43,268 nucleotides of DNA from Fidelibacterota bacterium. Lineage in GTDB: Bacteria > Fidelibacterota > Marinisomatia > Marinisomatales > S15-B10. The stretch spans positions 1 to 43,268 of the forward strand of contig SCKS01000001.1 of the NCBI GenBank assembly GCA_004124465.1, in the 5' to 3' direction. A model generated the notes under the pieces. The model saw only the letters and a program-made list of their open reading frames with translations, ran no database searches and was not told where the DNA came from. Shown in pieces: positions 16,184 through 24,884 of this stretch; within the stretch, counting starts at the first letter, position 1, and every line of letters begins with the position of its first letter. The position numbers were made by a program, and so were the translations under genes.

Positions 16184-16488
16184 AAAAAAAGAATTATACC
16201 AAGAAAGAGATAGCTAAGCAGGTGGCGGGTCGTCTCGATCTGCCGGCCTCGAAAACACATGAAGTTGTGGCTGAAACATTTAATGTAATGCGCGAAATGA
16301 TGAGCGAAGATCGGGACATTACCCGGATTGAGCTTCGAAACTTTGGAACTTTCTCTGTTAAACCGGCAAAAGCAAAACCGCGGGCGAGGAATCCCAGGAC
16401 CAACGAGGAGGTTTATGTACCGCCTCACCGGAAGTCACACTTTAAGCCGGGCAAACTGCTCAAATCCTCCCTCAGGAAACCGCTCTAA
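16180..16488 (+). CDS. HU/IHF family DNA-binding protein
   Basis: A 102-residue nucleoid-associated protein. The HU pattern is clear: YTKKEIAKQVAGRLDLP at the N-terminus, IELRNFGTFSVKPAKAKPRARNPRTNEEV around residues 49-77 with the RNP beta-arm that intercalates into DNA, and a FKPGK end. The arm is IHF-like (RNPRT) but followed by YVPPHRKSHFKPGK, unlike the usual IPARRVVSF, so it is a diverged member. The start is GTG 16180 in a GTGA overlap with the Rel/Spo gene. Its place behind a stringent-response gene and before ruvX is unusual but fits the dense operon style. Confidence 0.92.
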   Translation: MKKKNYTKKEIAKQVAGRLDLPASKTHEVVAETFNVMREMMSEDRDITRIELRNFGTFSVKPAKAKPRARNPRTNEEVYVPPHRKSHFKPGKLLKSSLRKPL

Positions 16489-16506
16489 ATAAGATTTGGG
16501 CCCAAT

Positions 16507-16923
16507 ATGGGAAGACTCCTGGGCATCGATTACGGTGAGAAGAGAGTGGGCCTCGCCATCTCTGATCCCACCGGAACCATCGCTTCTGCCTTTGATACCA
16601 TCCTTTTCAAATCAAAAGAGGACCTTTTTCAACAGTTGAAAGAGCGAGTTGTATCAGAAGATATAGCAGGTGTGGTGGTAGGGATGCCTTTCGGGATGAA
16701 AGGTCAGGTGACAGCACAGACTGAGACAGTGCAACAATTCATAACCGAACTTCGCGGTCAACTGTCTATTTCTGTTGACTCCGCAGATGAGAGGCTCAGT
16801 TCTGTGGAAGCCGGCCGCATCCTTCGGGAACAGGGGCATCAGCCGAGCCGTAACAAAGGCATGGTCGATTCAACAGCGGCGGCGATCATTCTTCAAAGTT
16901 ATTTGGACGGTAAGAAACAGTGA
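16507..16923 (+). CDS. ruvX: RuvX/YqgF Holliday junction resolvase-like (pre-16S rRNA nuclease)
   Basis: The 138 residues have an RNase H-like fold signature: GIDYGEKRVGLAISDP (6-21) with the first catalytic Asp, GMPFGMKG in the middle, and DERLSSVEAGRIL and NKGMVDSTAAAIILQSYL near the end, with the remaining acidic residues. YqgF is required for 5'-end maturation of 16S rRNA in E. coli and is proposed to act on Holliday junctions in other bacteria. The ATG is 18 bases after the HU gene. The end overlaps lnt in a GTGA junction. Confidence 0.93.
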   Translation: MGRLLGIDYGEKRVGLAISDPTGTIASAFDTILFKSKEDLFQQLKERVVSEDIAGVVVGMPFGMKGQVTAQTETVQQFITELRGQLSISVDSADERLSSVEAGRILREQGHQPSRNKGMVDSTAAAIILQSYLDGKKQ

Positions 16924-18425
16924 TAGAACATCTGGCAAAATTAAAAAGCTGGCAGCTTGCCATTCTATCGGGCTTTCTCATTGGCGCTTCATTCCCGCCG
17001 TTCAAGCTCGGGTTTCTCGCTTGGATTGGTCTGATCCCATTCATCAGGGCTGTTTTTCGCCTGACTCCCTGGAAAGCGGCTGGTGTGGGCTACCTTGTCG
17101 GTTTTGTCACCAATGTTTTGGCACTTCACTGGCTCTCATTTAACATCGGTGCCTCATTTCCCGTGGTATTCACATCCATGATGGCTGCGGCAATCTATCT
17201 CGCCATCTTTTGGGCCATCTTTTCCTTTTTGTTTTCGTGGATTCACCTCCAGAGTGGGGCTGGCCTTGTTCTCATGCCTTTTCTCTGGGTGACACTCGAA
17301 TATGGCATGTCCCTTGGGCCCATGGGGTTTCCATGGGTTTCGCTGGCCACTACACAGACCGATTATCTTCCTGTTATCCAGATGGCTGAGTGGACCGGCA
17401 TCTATGGAATCTCCTTTTGGCTAGTTACCGTGAATGTGATTCTTTACGGCCTACTGACGTTGCCCCGGACAGCGTGGATGCCCCGGGTGGTCCGGACTGC
17501 CATCGTGGTAATTGTGATCGTCTGGCTCACCGGTTATGGTAGGTTAGTCATTCTGCCTGAAACAGATGAAACGAAAATGGTAGATGTAGCTGTTGTGCAG
17601 CCCAATGTTGGTCCTCATGAAAAATGGCAGCCGGACAAGCGCGATTGGGTTTTCGACCGTCTCGATTCACTCTATATGGTGGCGGCGGAATCGGAGCCCG
17701 ATTTGATCATTTGGCCAGAGGCAGCAACGCCGGCCTTTATTACAAAAAATTTCCGGAGATTAAATCAATTAAAGCAAAGAATTCGGCAGACGGGTATTCC
17801 GCTCCTCACAGGAACCGTGGACTGGTCCAGCGTGAAAGGAAGGCGAGCCTATCACAACAGTGCTGCACTCATCCGTGAAGACGGATCAATTCCCGTTTAC
17901 CATAAGCAGCAGCTGGTGCCGTTGGCGGAGTTCAACCCCTTTGCCCGTCAGCTTCCTGCCTCAGAAGAACTTAATCTCGGTCACTACACCAAAGGAACGG
18001 AAGAAACCATATTTCAGGTGAATGAAGTCTCTTTTGCATCAATTATATGTTTTGAATCAGTCTTTCCCGCTATTGTCAACGGGCTTAACCGCCGCGGTGC
18101 CCAGTTCCTGGTCATTGTGGTAAACGATGGCTGGTACGGTACTTCCGCTGAGCCTTATCAGCATGAGGCTATCGCAAGACTCCGAGCCATTGAGAACAGG
18201 TATCCAGTAGTTCGATCCGCAAATACAGGTATCTCAGCGGTCATCGACAGGCGGGGGCGTGAAGTGAAATCCATGGGTATCGGTGAAACCGGTGTCATAA
18301 CAGCATCCATTATGCCGGTGAAAGAGCACACTTTTTATCGGCGCCACGGCAACTGGATTTTACCGTGGTCGCTGCTTTTCAGTGTTGTCATGATCGGTGT
18401 GGGGTGGAAGCGAACCAGAGAATGA
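16920..18425 (+). CDS. lnt: Apolipoprotein N-acyltransferase Lnt
   Basis: Lnt adds the third acyl chain to the N-terminal Cys of lipoproteins in the inner membrane, the last step before Lol sorting. The 501 residues comprise about six to eight membrane helices, a periplasmic nitrilase-like domain and a C-terminal helix. The catalytic triad is intact: Glu267 (WPEAA), Lys329 (HKQQLVPLAEF) and Cys377 (ICFESVFP). The loop GPMGFPWVSLATTQ near residue 135 is typical of Lnt. The start is GTG in a GTGA overlap with ruvX. Its presence argues for a diderm cell with triacylated lipoproteins. Confidence 0.97.
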   Translation: MIEHLAKLKSWQLAILSGFLIGASFPPFKLGFLAWIGLIPFIRAVFRLTPWKAAGVGYLVGFVTNVLALHWLSFNIGASFPVVFTSMMAAAIYLAIFWAIFSFLFSWIHLQSGAGLVLMPFLWVTLEYGMSLGPMGFPWVSLATTQTDYLPVIQMAEWTGIYGISFWLVTVNVILYGLLTLPRTAWMPRVVRTAIVVIVIVWLTGYGRLVILPETDETKMVDVAVVQPNVGPHEKWQPDKRDWVFDRLDSLYMVAAESEPDLIIWPEAATPAFITKNFRRLNQLKQRIRQTGIPLLTGTVDWSSVKGRRAYHNSAALIREDGSIPVYHKQQLVPLAEFNPFARQLPASEELNLGHYTKGTEETIFQVNEVSFASIICFESVFPAIVNGLNRRGAQFLVIVVNDGWYGTSAEPYQHEAIARLRAIENRYPVVRSANTGISAVIDRRGREVKSMGIGETGVITASIMPVKEHTFYRRHGNWILPWSLLFSVVMIGVGWKRTRE

Positions 18426-19057
18426 GAACTGTAATTACCATACTATTAATTGTATTGGCTCACCTGTCAGCCACCGACCCACCGGCGAAAAGTGAGAAAA
18501 AGGCCAATTCACTCATTATTAGCTCAGCTTTGGTTCCCGGCTTCGGTGAATTGAAGCTGGGTGAAAATCGGAGGGCAAAATTTTTTGGTGGTATTGAACT
18601 TGGTCTCTGGCTAACAGTCATTGAATCCAATGCGGTTATGCACCGGAGCCGATCGAAGATGGTCTCTTATGCAGCCGTTCACGCCGGCGCCGATCTTGAT
18701 GGAAAAGAACACCAATTTGCCGTTGATGTGGCAAACTATATGAGCTTTGATGAATTCAACGAGGAGCAGCAGCGGCGGCGGCTCCCAAGCCGGGTTTACC
18801 CGGCGGAAGGTTACGACTGGATGTGGACCAGTGAAGACCATCGGGAGCATTACTGGACCTTTCTTCGCAGCCGTGCATTGGCGGAAAAAATTACTCTCTT
18901 TGCCGTAGGGGGGATGATTGTGAATCGAATTTCGTCTGCCATCGATGTTTCCTATCTGACAAAACTGAAAGATTCTGAGCTGTCGCTGAATTTCCGACCC
19001 TTGTCTGGGGAGGTTGCTTCCACTGGCGCAGAGATGGTCATAACGCTCCCTTTTTGA
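18422..19057 (+). CDS. DUF5683-like secreted or membrane protein, function unknown
   Basis: I chose ATG 18422, an ATGA overlap with lnt, since it starts directly with a signal peptide (residues 1-16, ending before TDPPAKSEKK). The 211-residue protein has a segment SLIISSALVPGFGELKLGENRRAKFF that resembles the N-terminal part of DUF5683 proteins of Bacteroidota, which carry a SxxLPGxGQ-like motif next to membrane helices. Two hydrophobic stretches follow (about 53-68 and 161-177). The middle is rich in charged residues, with EEQQRRR, and in Trp and Tyr (YDWMWTSEDHREHYW). No catalytic motif is visible. It lies between lnt and an EcfT-like gene, so an envelope role is inferred only from location. 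Confidence 0.5.
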   Translation: MRTVITILLIVLAHLSATDPPAKSEKKANSLIISSALVPGFGELKLGENRRAKFFGGIELGLWLTVIESNAVMHRSRSKMVSYAAVHAGADLDGKEHQFAVDVANYMSFDEFNEEQQRRRLPSRVYPAEGYDWMWTSEDHREHYWTFLRSRALAEKITLFAVGGMIVNRISSAIDVSYLTKLKDSELSLNFRPLSGEVASTGAEMVITLPF

Positions 19058-19061
19058 AACT

Positions 19062-19787
19062 GTGAACCGGCGACTCAATCCATTGACACTGCTCTTTCTG
19101 CTGATGGTTTATCTATTCTCACTTTTTTCTACTGAGACAGGCACCGGTTATGGCCTGCACTTCTTTGCAATCATTCTTGCCGGATTGTTTCTTCGAGTAC
19201 CTTACGTATCGGTCATTTTAAGGATTCGTCCCATAATCACCTTTCTCCCTGTTATGACTGCTATCTATTGCCTGGTCTCTTTGGTTATCACACCCGACCC
19301 ACTTATAGTTATTTTTCAGCTGGCGCTTCTGGCCTTGGCAAAGATTGTGCTTATGGTGATGGGGACATCCATCTTTCTCGAACTTGTTTCTTCCGCCGAA
19401 CTGATTGATGCTCTCAGAACCCTCTGGTTCCGGCTGAAACTGAAATGGCGCCCTGTAGAAGACTTATTTCAGCTTTTCGATCTGACGCTGAGATTTTTTC
19501 CTATGGTGATGGAGGAAGTTAAAGCGCTCATGGGGATGGAGAAGGCGCTCGGTATTGAAACTTCAAGATCGAGATGGACCCAGATCAAGAAAGTTGCTGA
19601 GTACCTCCCGACTCTTGTGGTTATCTGCATCCATAGGGCCGAACAGATCGGATTGGCCATGGAAGGAAGGGGATACGGTAAAGTTTTACCGAGAACCGTG
19701 GCCTGGCCTGTCCACTTTGGACTTTGGGATGGTATTATTTTGATGGTGGCTCTCTTTTTTATAACCGGTCGAACATTCATTGTCTAA
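19062..19787 (+). CDS. EcfT/CbiQ-like transmembrane protein of ECF transporters
   Basis: The 241-residue protein has about four to five hydrophobic segments, then a cytoplasmic helical region and a terminal membrane helix, as in EcfT/CbiQ. EcfT couples ATP hydrolysis by EcfA/EcfA' to substrate-binding S components for vitamin or metal uptake. The two coupling helices normally end in Ala-Arg-Gly. Here they read ALG (162-164) and GRG (202-204, in AMEGRGYG). No ATPase or S component adjoins it. In Bacillota, ecfA-ecfA'-ecfT precedes truA, and here the ecfT-truA adjacency is retained. The start is GTG 19062. The 3' end overlaps truA by eight bases. It could use ATPases encoded elsewhere. Confidence 0.72.
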   Translation: MNRRLNPLTLLFLLMVYLFSLFSTETGTGYGLHFFAIILAGLFLRVPYVSVILRIRPIITFLPVMTAIYCLVSLVITPDPLIVIFQLALLALAKIVLMVMGTSIFLELVSSAELIDALRTLWFRLKLKWRPVEDLFQLFDLTLRFFPMVMEEVKALMGMEKALGIETSRSRWTQIKKVAEYLPTLVVICIHRAEQIGLAMEGRGYGKVLPRTVAWPVHFGLWDGIILMVALFFITGRTFIV

Positions 19788-20514
19788 TTACAAGATTGTT
19801 ATAGAGTATGATGGTACAGACTTTTCAGGATGGCAGCTCCAACCTGATAAAAGGACGGTTCAGGGTGAACTGGAGCGGGCCCTCTCTCTTTTGAACGGAA
19901 ATGCTCCGGTGCGGATCCACGGTGCGGGGCGTACTGACGCCGGCGTGCATGCTCGTGGGCAGGTGGCAAACTTTACCCTTGAAAAAACGTGGGAGTCTGA
20001 AAAGCTGGTAGATGCCATCAATGGAAACAGCGAAAAGGATATGATGGTACATTCCTGTGAACTGGTTCCTGACGAGTTCCATGCCCGTTTCAGCGCTGTG
20101 AGAAGGTTATACAATTATAAATGTTTTTTGGGGAGATCGCCCTTGGAGAGAAGATTTTCTTGGGAGATTTCTGAATCTATATCTGTAGACCCTTTGCATC
20201 GATGTGCAAAAACATTAATAGGTGAGATTGATTTTACCTCATTCTGTAAACATATCCCGCAGCAGGAAAACCGTCGGTGCACCATCTATCAATCTGAATG
20301 GATAAACGACGGCTCTTTCGTAATTTTCAAAATAGAGGCAAATCGGTTCTTGCAGCACCTTGTTCGGTGTCTTGTGGGGACCATGGTGGAAGTTGCAATA
20401 GGCAGAATGACTGTTGAACAATTTTCAAACATATTGGAAGAGAGAAATCCAGAGGCAAAAGTTTACCGGGCCCCTGCCCATGGACTCCGCCTGGAAAAAG
20501 TGACTTACGCATGA
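19780..20514 (+). CDS. truA: tRNA pseudouridine(38-40) synthase TruA
   Basis: TruA converts uridines 38-40 of the anticodon arm to pseudouridine. The 244 residues include IEYDGTDFSGWQLQP near the start, GAGRTDAGVHA with catalytic Asp53, and the C-terminal FLQHLVRCLVGTMVEVAIGR. The start codon is TTG at 19780 inside the end of the EcfT-like gene. The next residues SNYKIVIEYDG are the conserved family beginning, which supports this start. The end overlaps the protease gene in an ATGA junction. Confidence 0.96.
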   Translation: MSNYKIVIEYDGTDFSGWQLQPDKRTVQGELERALSLLNGNAPVRIHGAGRTDAGVHARGQVANFTLEKTWESEKLVDAINGNSEKDMMVHSCELVPDEFHARFSAVRRLYNYKCFLGRSPLERRFSWEISESISVDPLHRCAKTLIGEIDFTSFCKHIPQQENRRCTIYQSEWINDGSFVIFKIEANRFLQHLVRCLVGTMVEVAIGRMTVEQFSNILEERNPEAKVYRAPAHGLRLEKVTYA

Positions 20515-21608
20515 TTATCAAGCAGATGAGACCGATTCTAAATTTCCTGGTGCTTGCCTCGCTTTCGTTAGCGGCTTCGGACGTTACCAGCAGCCGAGAG
20601 AATGCCATTACCCGGGCCATTCAAAAGGTGGGCCCTGCTGTGGCCAGCATCAATGTCATCCAGATGAAACAATACAGAAATTCCCCATTTATCGATGACC
20701 CACTGTTCAGACTTTTCTTTCCTGAAGAGCCGTACAGGCAGCGTGTGCCGAGCCTTGGCTCAGGTGTTGTCATCAGTCCCGATGGATACATCATCACAAA
20801 CCAGCATGTGGTGGAAGATGCGGCCCAGATTCTAGTTACGCTCCCGGGCGGAGAAGAGTATGATGGTGAACTCATAGGTGAGGATTTGACCACCGACATT
20901 GCCGTCCTTAAAATCGATGGTCAAAATCTTCCTTATGCAAAGTTCGGAAGTTCAACGGATATCCTCATTGGTGAATGGGTCATTGCACTGGGCAATCCCT
21001 TTGGTCTTTTCGATGTGAACAAGCAGCCAACAGCCACGGTTGGTGTGGTCAGCTCAACCAATCTCGATTTTGGACGGGAACATTCCGGTCGCGTCTATCA
21101 GGGTATGATTCAGACCGACGCAGCTATCAACCGGGGGAACAGTGGGGGACCGCTTTGCAATGCCATTGGAGAAGTGATTGGAATCAATACGTTCATCTTT
21201 ACAGGTAGCGGGTACAGTGAAGGTTCTATCGGCATCGGTTTTGCCATCCCCATTGATAGGGCAAGAGAGATTGCCGAAGAGCTTAAGAAATATGGTCGGA
21301 TTGACAGGAATGTGGCTGTCGGATTTCGTTTTCAGCGTGTTGACAGGGCACTGGCAAGATATCTCCGGTTACCTCGTGTGGGGGGACTTATTATTACTGA
21401 AGTTTCCCAGCGCGGCCCAGCGGATAAAGCGGGATTACTCGTTGGGGATGTGGTTTATTACATTAATGAGGAAAAAGTGAATTCGGGCGGTGATATTGTC
21501 AAGATCATCGAAGAAAATTTCCTCCGTCCTGGCGATAGGTTGAAGATTGAATATTATCGCGAAGGGGAAATGAATGAGACATCACTGAGACTGGCGAAGA
21601 AGGCTTGA
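20511..21608 (+). CDS. HtrA/DegP-family periplasmic serine protease, single PDZ
   Basis: A signal peptide or anchor (residues 7-22) precedes a trypsin-like domain with His99 (TNQHVV), Asp129 (TTDIAVL) and Ser211 (RGNSGGPL), then one PDZ domain (about 280-360: GLIITEVSQRGPADKAGLLVGD). Such proteases degrade or refold damaged envelope proteins. DegS-type members with one PDZ act in envelope stress signalling. The length (365) is that of one-PDZ members rather than two-PDZ DegP. A second in-frame ATG at 20526 would shorten the start by five residues. It overlaps truA at its start and the psd gene at its end. Confidence 0.93.
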   Translation: MIIKQMRPILNFLVLASLSLAASDVTSSRENAITRAIQKVGPAVASINVIQMKQYRNSPFIDDPLFRLFFPEEPYRQRVPSLGSGVVISPDGYIITNQHVVEDAAQILVTLPGGEEYDGELIGEDLTTDIAVLKIDGQNLPYAKFGSSTDILIGEWVIALGNPFGLFDVNKQPTATVGVVSSTNLDFGREHSGRVYQGMIQTDAAINRGNSGGPLCNAIGEVIGINTFIFTGSGYSEGSIGIGFAIPIDRAREIAEELKKYGRIDRNVAVGFRFQRVDRALARYLRLPRVGGLIITEVSQRGPADKAGLLVGDVVYYINEEKVNSGGDIVKIIEENFLRPGDRLKIEYYREGEMNETSLRLAKKA

Positions 21609-21610
21609 GC

Positions 21611-22237
21611 ATGGTAGCACCAGAAGGAAAATCGTTCATTTCAACAGTGGCGCTTGTGACATTTATATCGGCAAGTCTTGCCTGGGGCATTGGCATTGTA
21701 ATTTTCCGGTTGATTTCACTGGTTCTAATAGTATTCCTTGGCTTTTGTTTCATCTTTTTCAGGGATCCATCCAGAACAATTCCTGTTGGAGATAAGATTG
21801 TTCTGGCCCCGGCAGACGGGAAAGTGGTAGACGTCTCTCAGTCTGAGAACGGTGAAAAGAAAGTGTCCATTTTCCTCTCTGTTTTTGATGTGCATAGGAA
21901 TCGAACACCGGTAGACGGCATAGTGACGCGGGTGAACTATTCAAAAGGTCGGTTCCTTGCTGCTTTTAATCCTGATTCTTCCGAAATTAATGAACATACT
22001 GATGTAGAAATTCAATCGTCTAGTGGAATTGTGAAGGTGAGACAAATTGCTGGCATTCTGGCAAGACGGATAATTTGCCACCTCAAGGAAGGGCAACAAG
22101 TTTCTGGTGGTGAGTCACTCGGGTTTATCCGATTTGGTTCGCGTACCGATCTTGTGGTACCGCCTGGAACCAGTATTAATGTAAAAGTTGGTGATCGAGT
22201 TAAAAGCGGTTCATCAATCATAGGAGAGTTATCATGA
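21611..22237 (+). CDS. psd: Phosphatidylserine decarboxylase proenzyme
   Basis: The enzyme makes phosphatidylethanolamine from phosphatidylserine and carries a pyruvoyl group created by self-cleavage. The 208-residue form belongs to the short type: two N-terminal membrane segments, FRDPSRTIP, LAPADGKVVDV, SVFDVHRNRTPVDG and the self-cleavage site RFGSRTD, in which Ser177 would become the pyruvoyl group. I prefer ATG 21611. An upstream TTG at 21605 would make a TTGA overlap with the protease stop, and TTG starts occur elsewhere in this window. The end overlaps pssA in an ATGA junction, so consecutive steps of phosphatidylethanolamine synthesis are encoded together. Confidence 0.95.
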   Translation: MVAPEGKSFISTVALVTFISASLAWGIGIVIFRLISLVLIVFLGFCFIFFRDPSRTIPVGDKIVLAPADGKVVDVSQSENGEKKVSIFLSVFDVHRNRTPVDGIVTRVNYSKGRFLAAFNPDSSEINEHTDVEIQSSSGIVKVRQIAGILARRIICHLKEGQQVSGGESLGFIRFGSRTDLVVPPGTSINVKVGDRVKSGSSIIGELS

Positions 22238-22998
22238 AGCCCAAGGTAAGGGTAAAAAAACAGGCAGTTCCTGGTGTTTTCACATTCTTCAACCTGTTCT
22301 TTGGTTTCCTGGCCATTATTCAGGCTTCCCAGGGGCGAATTGAAAATGCCTGCTGGCTCATCTTGGCTGCAGCTCTCTTTGACGCCTTGGACGGCCCCAT
22401 GGCTCGCGCCCTGAAAGTGACCACACCTTTCGGTATTGAATTTGATTCTATTGCCGATGTGGTTTCATTTTGTACCGCTCCGGCGGTACTGATCTATTTC
22501 TCGTTTGTGCAGGATTTGCATCCACTTCTGGCTGCCGCCGTCAGCTTCGTGCCCCTGTTTGCCGGTGCATTTCGACTGGCCCGCTTTAACCAGGACGCCA
22601 CGGAGACGCCATCACCATTTTATTCTGGTCTACCGTCAACCGCATTTGCGATAACTCTCAGCTCTTTCGTTATATTTAACAGTCGGCTGCTTGGTATCAC
22701 CGGAGATCCGAAGATCGCCCTTCCGCTCGTACTTTTGCTTTCTTTGCTTATGGTGAGTCACCTCGCTTATCCTAAACTGACCTACATTGGTAAAGGGTGG
22801 CATGCAAGAATTAGGGTCATTTTCTTCTTGCTGAGCCTCGCAGCACTCACCTGGTGGCGTGGTCTTGTGCTTTTTCCCCTCACCATGATGTACGTGGTTG
22901 GCGGTTTCATCAGATTACTTATACACCACGATGATACTGAGCCACGTCCACGTCTCATGTGGATTGGAAGAAAAGGAAGGGGTCGCCATGGCCAGTAG
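22234..22998 (+). CDS. pssA: CDP-diacylglycerol-serine O-phosphatidyltransferase
   Basis: It makes phosphatidylserine from CDP-diacylglycerol and serine, the substrate of the preceding gene product. The 254-residue membrane protein has the complete CDP-alcohol phosphatidyltransferase motif with Asp50, Asp53-Gly54, Ala57-Arg58, Gly67, Asp71 and Asp75, surrounded by hydrophobic helices. The start FNLFFGFLAI region (about 19-28) is typical of type II bacterial enzymes. Substrate identity is supported by the adjacent psd. Its last eleven bases overlap the small DUF4321 gene. Confidence 0.94.
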   Translation: MKPKVRVKKQAVPGVFTFFNLFFGFLAIIQASQGRIENACWLILAAALFDALDGPMARALKVTTPFGIEFDSIADVVSFCTAPAVLIYFSFVQDLHPLLAAAVSFVPLFAGAFRLARFNQDATETPSPFYSGLPSTAFAITLSSFVIFNSRLLGITGDPKIALPLVLLLSLLMVSHLAYPKLTYIGKGWHARIRVIFFLLSLAALTWWRGLVLFPLTMMYVVGGFIRLLIHHDDTEPRPRLMWIGRKGRGRHGQ

Positions 22999-23278
22999 AC
23001 GAGACTTAAAGGTTGTGATTCTGGTTCTCTTTGTCGGCGCTATGATCGGTACCCTTTTCGGTAACTTAGTCGGTTTTGTTCTGCCGGAGGGGGTAGTGAA
23101 ACAATTTTTTCTTCAAAGCACGGAATTTTCTTTGGGCGGACTTATAGGCGCACCGAACGATGCTATTTCGCTGGACATTGGTGCCATTGTGCTGATCCTC
23201 GGTCTTAAATTTCGACTTAACTTTGCTACAATCTTTGGTCTTGCAGTATCATACTATTTTTTGAGGTATTTTCGATAG
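22988..23278 (+). CDS. DUF4321 family small membrane protein
   Basis: A 96-residue protein with two or three membrane segments (about 8-33 and 58-93). The arrangement resembles DUF4321: an N-terminal VGAMIGTLFGNLVGF segment, a short loop, then LDIGAIVLILGLKFRLNFATIFGLAVSYYFLRYFR, of which the LDxGxxxLxxGLxFxLN pattern is the family signature. No function is established for the family. The ATG at 22988 lies within the pssA 3' end. It sits directly before tatA, so it probably shares their transcript. Its role is unknown. Confidence 0.7.
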   Translation: MASRRDLKVVILVLFVGAMIGTLFGNLVGFVLPEGVVKQFFLQSTEFSLGGLIGAPNDAISLDIGAIVLILGLKFRLNFATIFGLAVSYYFLRYFR

Positions 23279-23296
23279 TCAACTTTGGAGGTTGAA

Positions 23297-23533
23297 ATGT
23301 TTCAAATAATGAATCTTCCTTTTATGATCGGTATTGGTGGCTGGGAAGTACTCCTAATTTTTCTTGTTGTACTTCTTCTGTTCGGTGCAAAACGACTGCC
23401 GGAACTTGCAAAAGGCTTAGGAAAGGGACTGCGGGAATTCAAGGGTGCCGTCGAGGGAATAGAAAAAGAACTCGATGAAGCAGTCGATTCAGTTGAAAAA
23501 ACGCAGGAGCCCGATCACTCCTCCGGTGCCTGA
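23297..23533 (+). CDS. tatA: Sec-independent protein translocase subunit TatA
   Basis: TatA forms the pore-related component of the twin-arginine pathway that exports folded proteins. The 78-residue protein has a short N-terminal lead, one membrane helix ([15 protein letters not shown], about 16-30), the conserved [21 protein letters not shown] hinge and amphipathic helix, and an acidic tail. The start ATG 23297 is set by TGGAGG at 23286-23291 with 5-base spacing; a TTG at 23285 falls inside that region and is less likely. tatC is not in the window. The last 59 bases overlap the start of gatA in another frame. Confidence 0.95.
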   Translation: MFQIMNLPFMIGIGGWEVLLIFLVVLLLFGAKRLPELAKGLGKGLREFKGAVEGIEKELDEAVDSVEKTQEPDHSSGA

Positions 23534-24884
23534 ACCGGCTACTCCAATACCAGATCTAACAAGTTTCAACGATACCGCGGATCTGTTCAAGGACCGCAAT
23601 GCGATTGTCCATCAGGGTAGTGCGCTTTATCTTGAGGATCGGCTCGAATGCGGCCTGCTGAATGGGGCTACAGTTGCCATTAAAGACAACATTGCTATCA
23701 AAGGGTGGCCCCTTTCCTGCGCCTCCCATGTTTTAGATAACTTCCATTCACCATATCATTCTACTGTAGTTAGCCGGATACTGAATGAAGGGGGTGTCAT
23801 TGTGGCGAAAACCAACCACGATGAATTTGCCATGGGTTCCTCCAGTGAGCACTCGGTGTTTGGTGCTGCGAAGCACCCTTTCGATCCGGAGAGAGTTCCT
23901 GGCGGCTCCAGTGGTGGCTCGGCAACGTCCGTTGCCTTGGGTATCACTGAATTTGCTCTCGGTTCGGACACCGGCGGTTCAGTTCGCCAACCGGCGGCAT
24001 TCTGCGGTGTCTATGGACTGAAGCCCACTTACGGCAGGGTGTCCCGGTACGGACTGGTTGCCTTTGCCTCATCTTTCGATCAGATTGGTCCTTTTGCTCG
24101 GAACACTGCTGGCATTGCAAAATGTCTGCAGGTTATTGCCGGGCATGACCCCAGGGATACCACATCCGCTGAAAAACCGATACCGAAGTACAGTGAACGT
24201 CTTGACGGAAAGCTTCCGAAGCGGATCGGTGTACCTTGGAGCTTTCTCAAGGAAGGTGTTGATCCTGAGATCATAGAAAAGGTGAAACAGCTGGAATCTT
24301 TCCTCCGTGACAATGGTTGCCAGGTTGAAGAAATTCAATTGCCCCATGCAAAGTACTCCATCGCCTCTTATTATGTTCTCACCAATGCTGAGGCGTCATC
24401 CAACCTTGCTCGTTACGATGGTGTCCGTTACGGCCTCAGTAACCGCTGTGACAATTTGCAGTCCATGTATAATGACAGTCGGTCGGATGGCTTTGGGGAT
24501 GAAGTGAAACGGCGAATTATGTTGGGCACCTACGTTCTCTCTTCAGGCTACTACGACGCTTATTTTCGGAAGGGGCAGCAAGTGCGGCGGCTCATCAGAG
24601 ATGACTTCATCGACGTTTTTAATGATGTAGACATCATTCTTCTTCCCACGTCGCCCACCCCGGCTTTCCGCCTTGGCGAGCACATAGATGATCCAATCAG
24701 CATGTATCTTTCGGACATTTTTACGACCCCCATCAGTCTTGCCGGTGTGCCTGCCATGAGTATCCCTGTCGGACAAACATCAGCCGACCTTCCAATCGGC
24801 CTTCAGCTTGTGGCAAATTTTTTCCAGGAGGAAACAATTCTCCGGCTCAGTCATTTCATTGAACAAAACTTCTCAACAGATTAA
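23475..24884 (+). CDS. gatA: Glutamyl/aspartyl-tRNA amidotransferase subunit A
   Basis: GatA is the amidase subunit of GatCAB, which converts Glu-tRNA(Gln) or Asp-tRNA(Asn) to the amide form. The 469 residues have the amidase-signature triad Lys70 (AIKDN), cis-Ser145 (PGGSSGGSA) and Ser169 ([12 protein letters not shown]), followed by [17 protein letters not shown], which is GatA-specific. Only about 70 residues precede the catalytic Lys and they are poorly conserved. The ATG at 23475 lies 59 bases inside tatA and has no good Shine-Dalgarno sequence. An in-frame GTG at 23526 is an alternative. gatC and gatB are elsewhere. batA starts immediately after the stop. Confidence 0.93.
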   Translation: MKQSIQLKKRRSPITPPVPEPATPIPDLTSFNDTADLFKDRNAIVHQGSALYLEDRLECGLLNGATVAIKDNIAIKGWPLSCASHVLDNFHSPYHSTVVSRILNEGGVIVAKTNHDEFAMGSSSEHSVFGAAKHPFDPERVPGGSSGGSATSVALGITEFALGSDTGGSVRQPAAFCGVYGLKPTYGRVSRYGLVAFASSFDQIGPFARNTAGIAKCLQVIAGHDPRDTTSAEKPIPKYSERLDGKLPKRIGVPWSFLKEGVDPEIIEKVKQLESFLRDNGCQVEEIQLPHAKYSIASYYVLTNAEASSNLARYDGVRYGLSNRCDNLQSMYNDSRSDGFGDEVKRRIMLGTYVLSSGYYDAYFRKGQQVRRLIRDDFIDVFNDVDIILLPTSPTPAFRLGEHIDDPISMYLSDIFTTPISLAGVPAMSIPVGQTSADLPIGLQLVANFFQEETILRLSHFIEQNFSTD

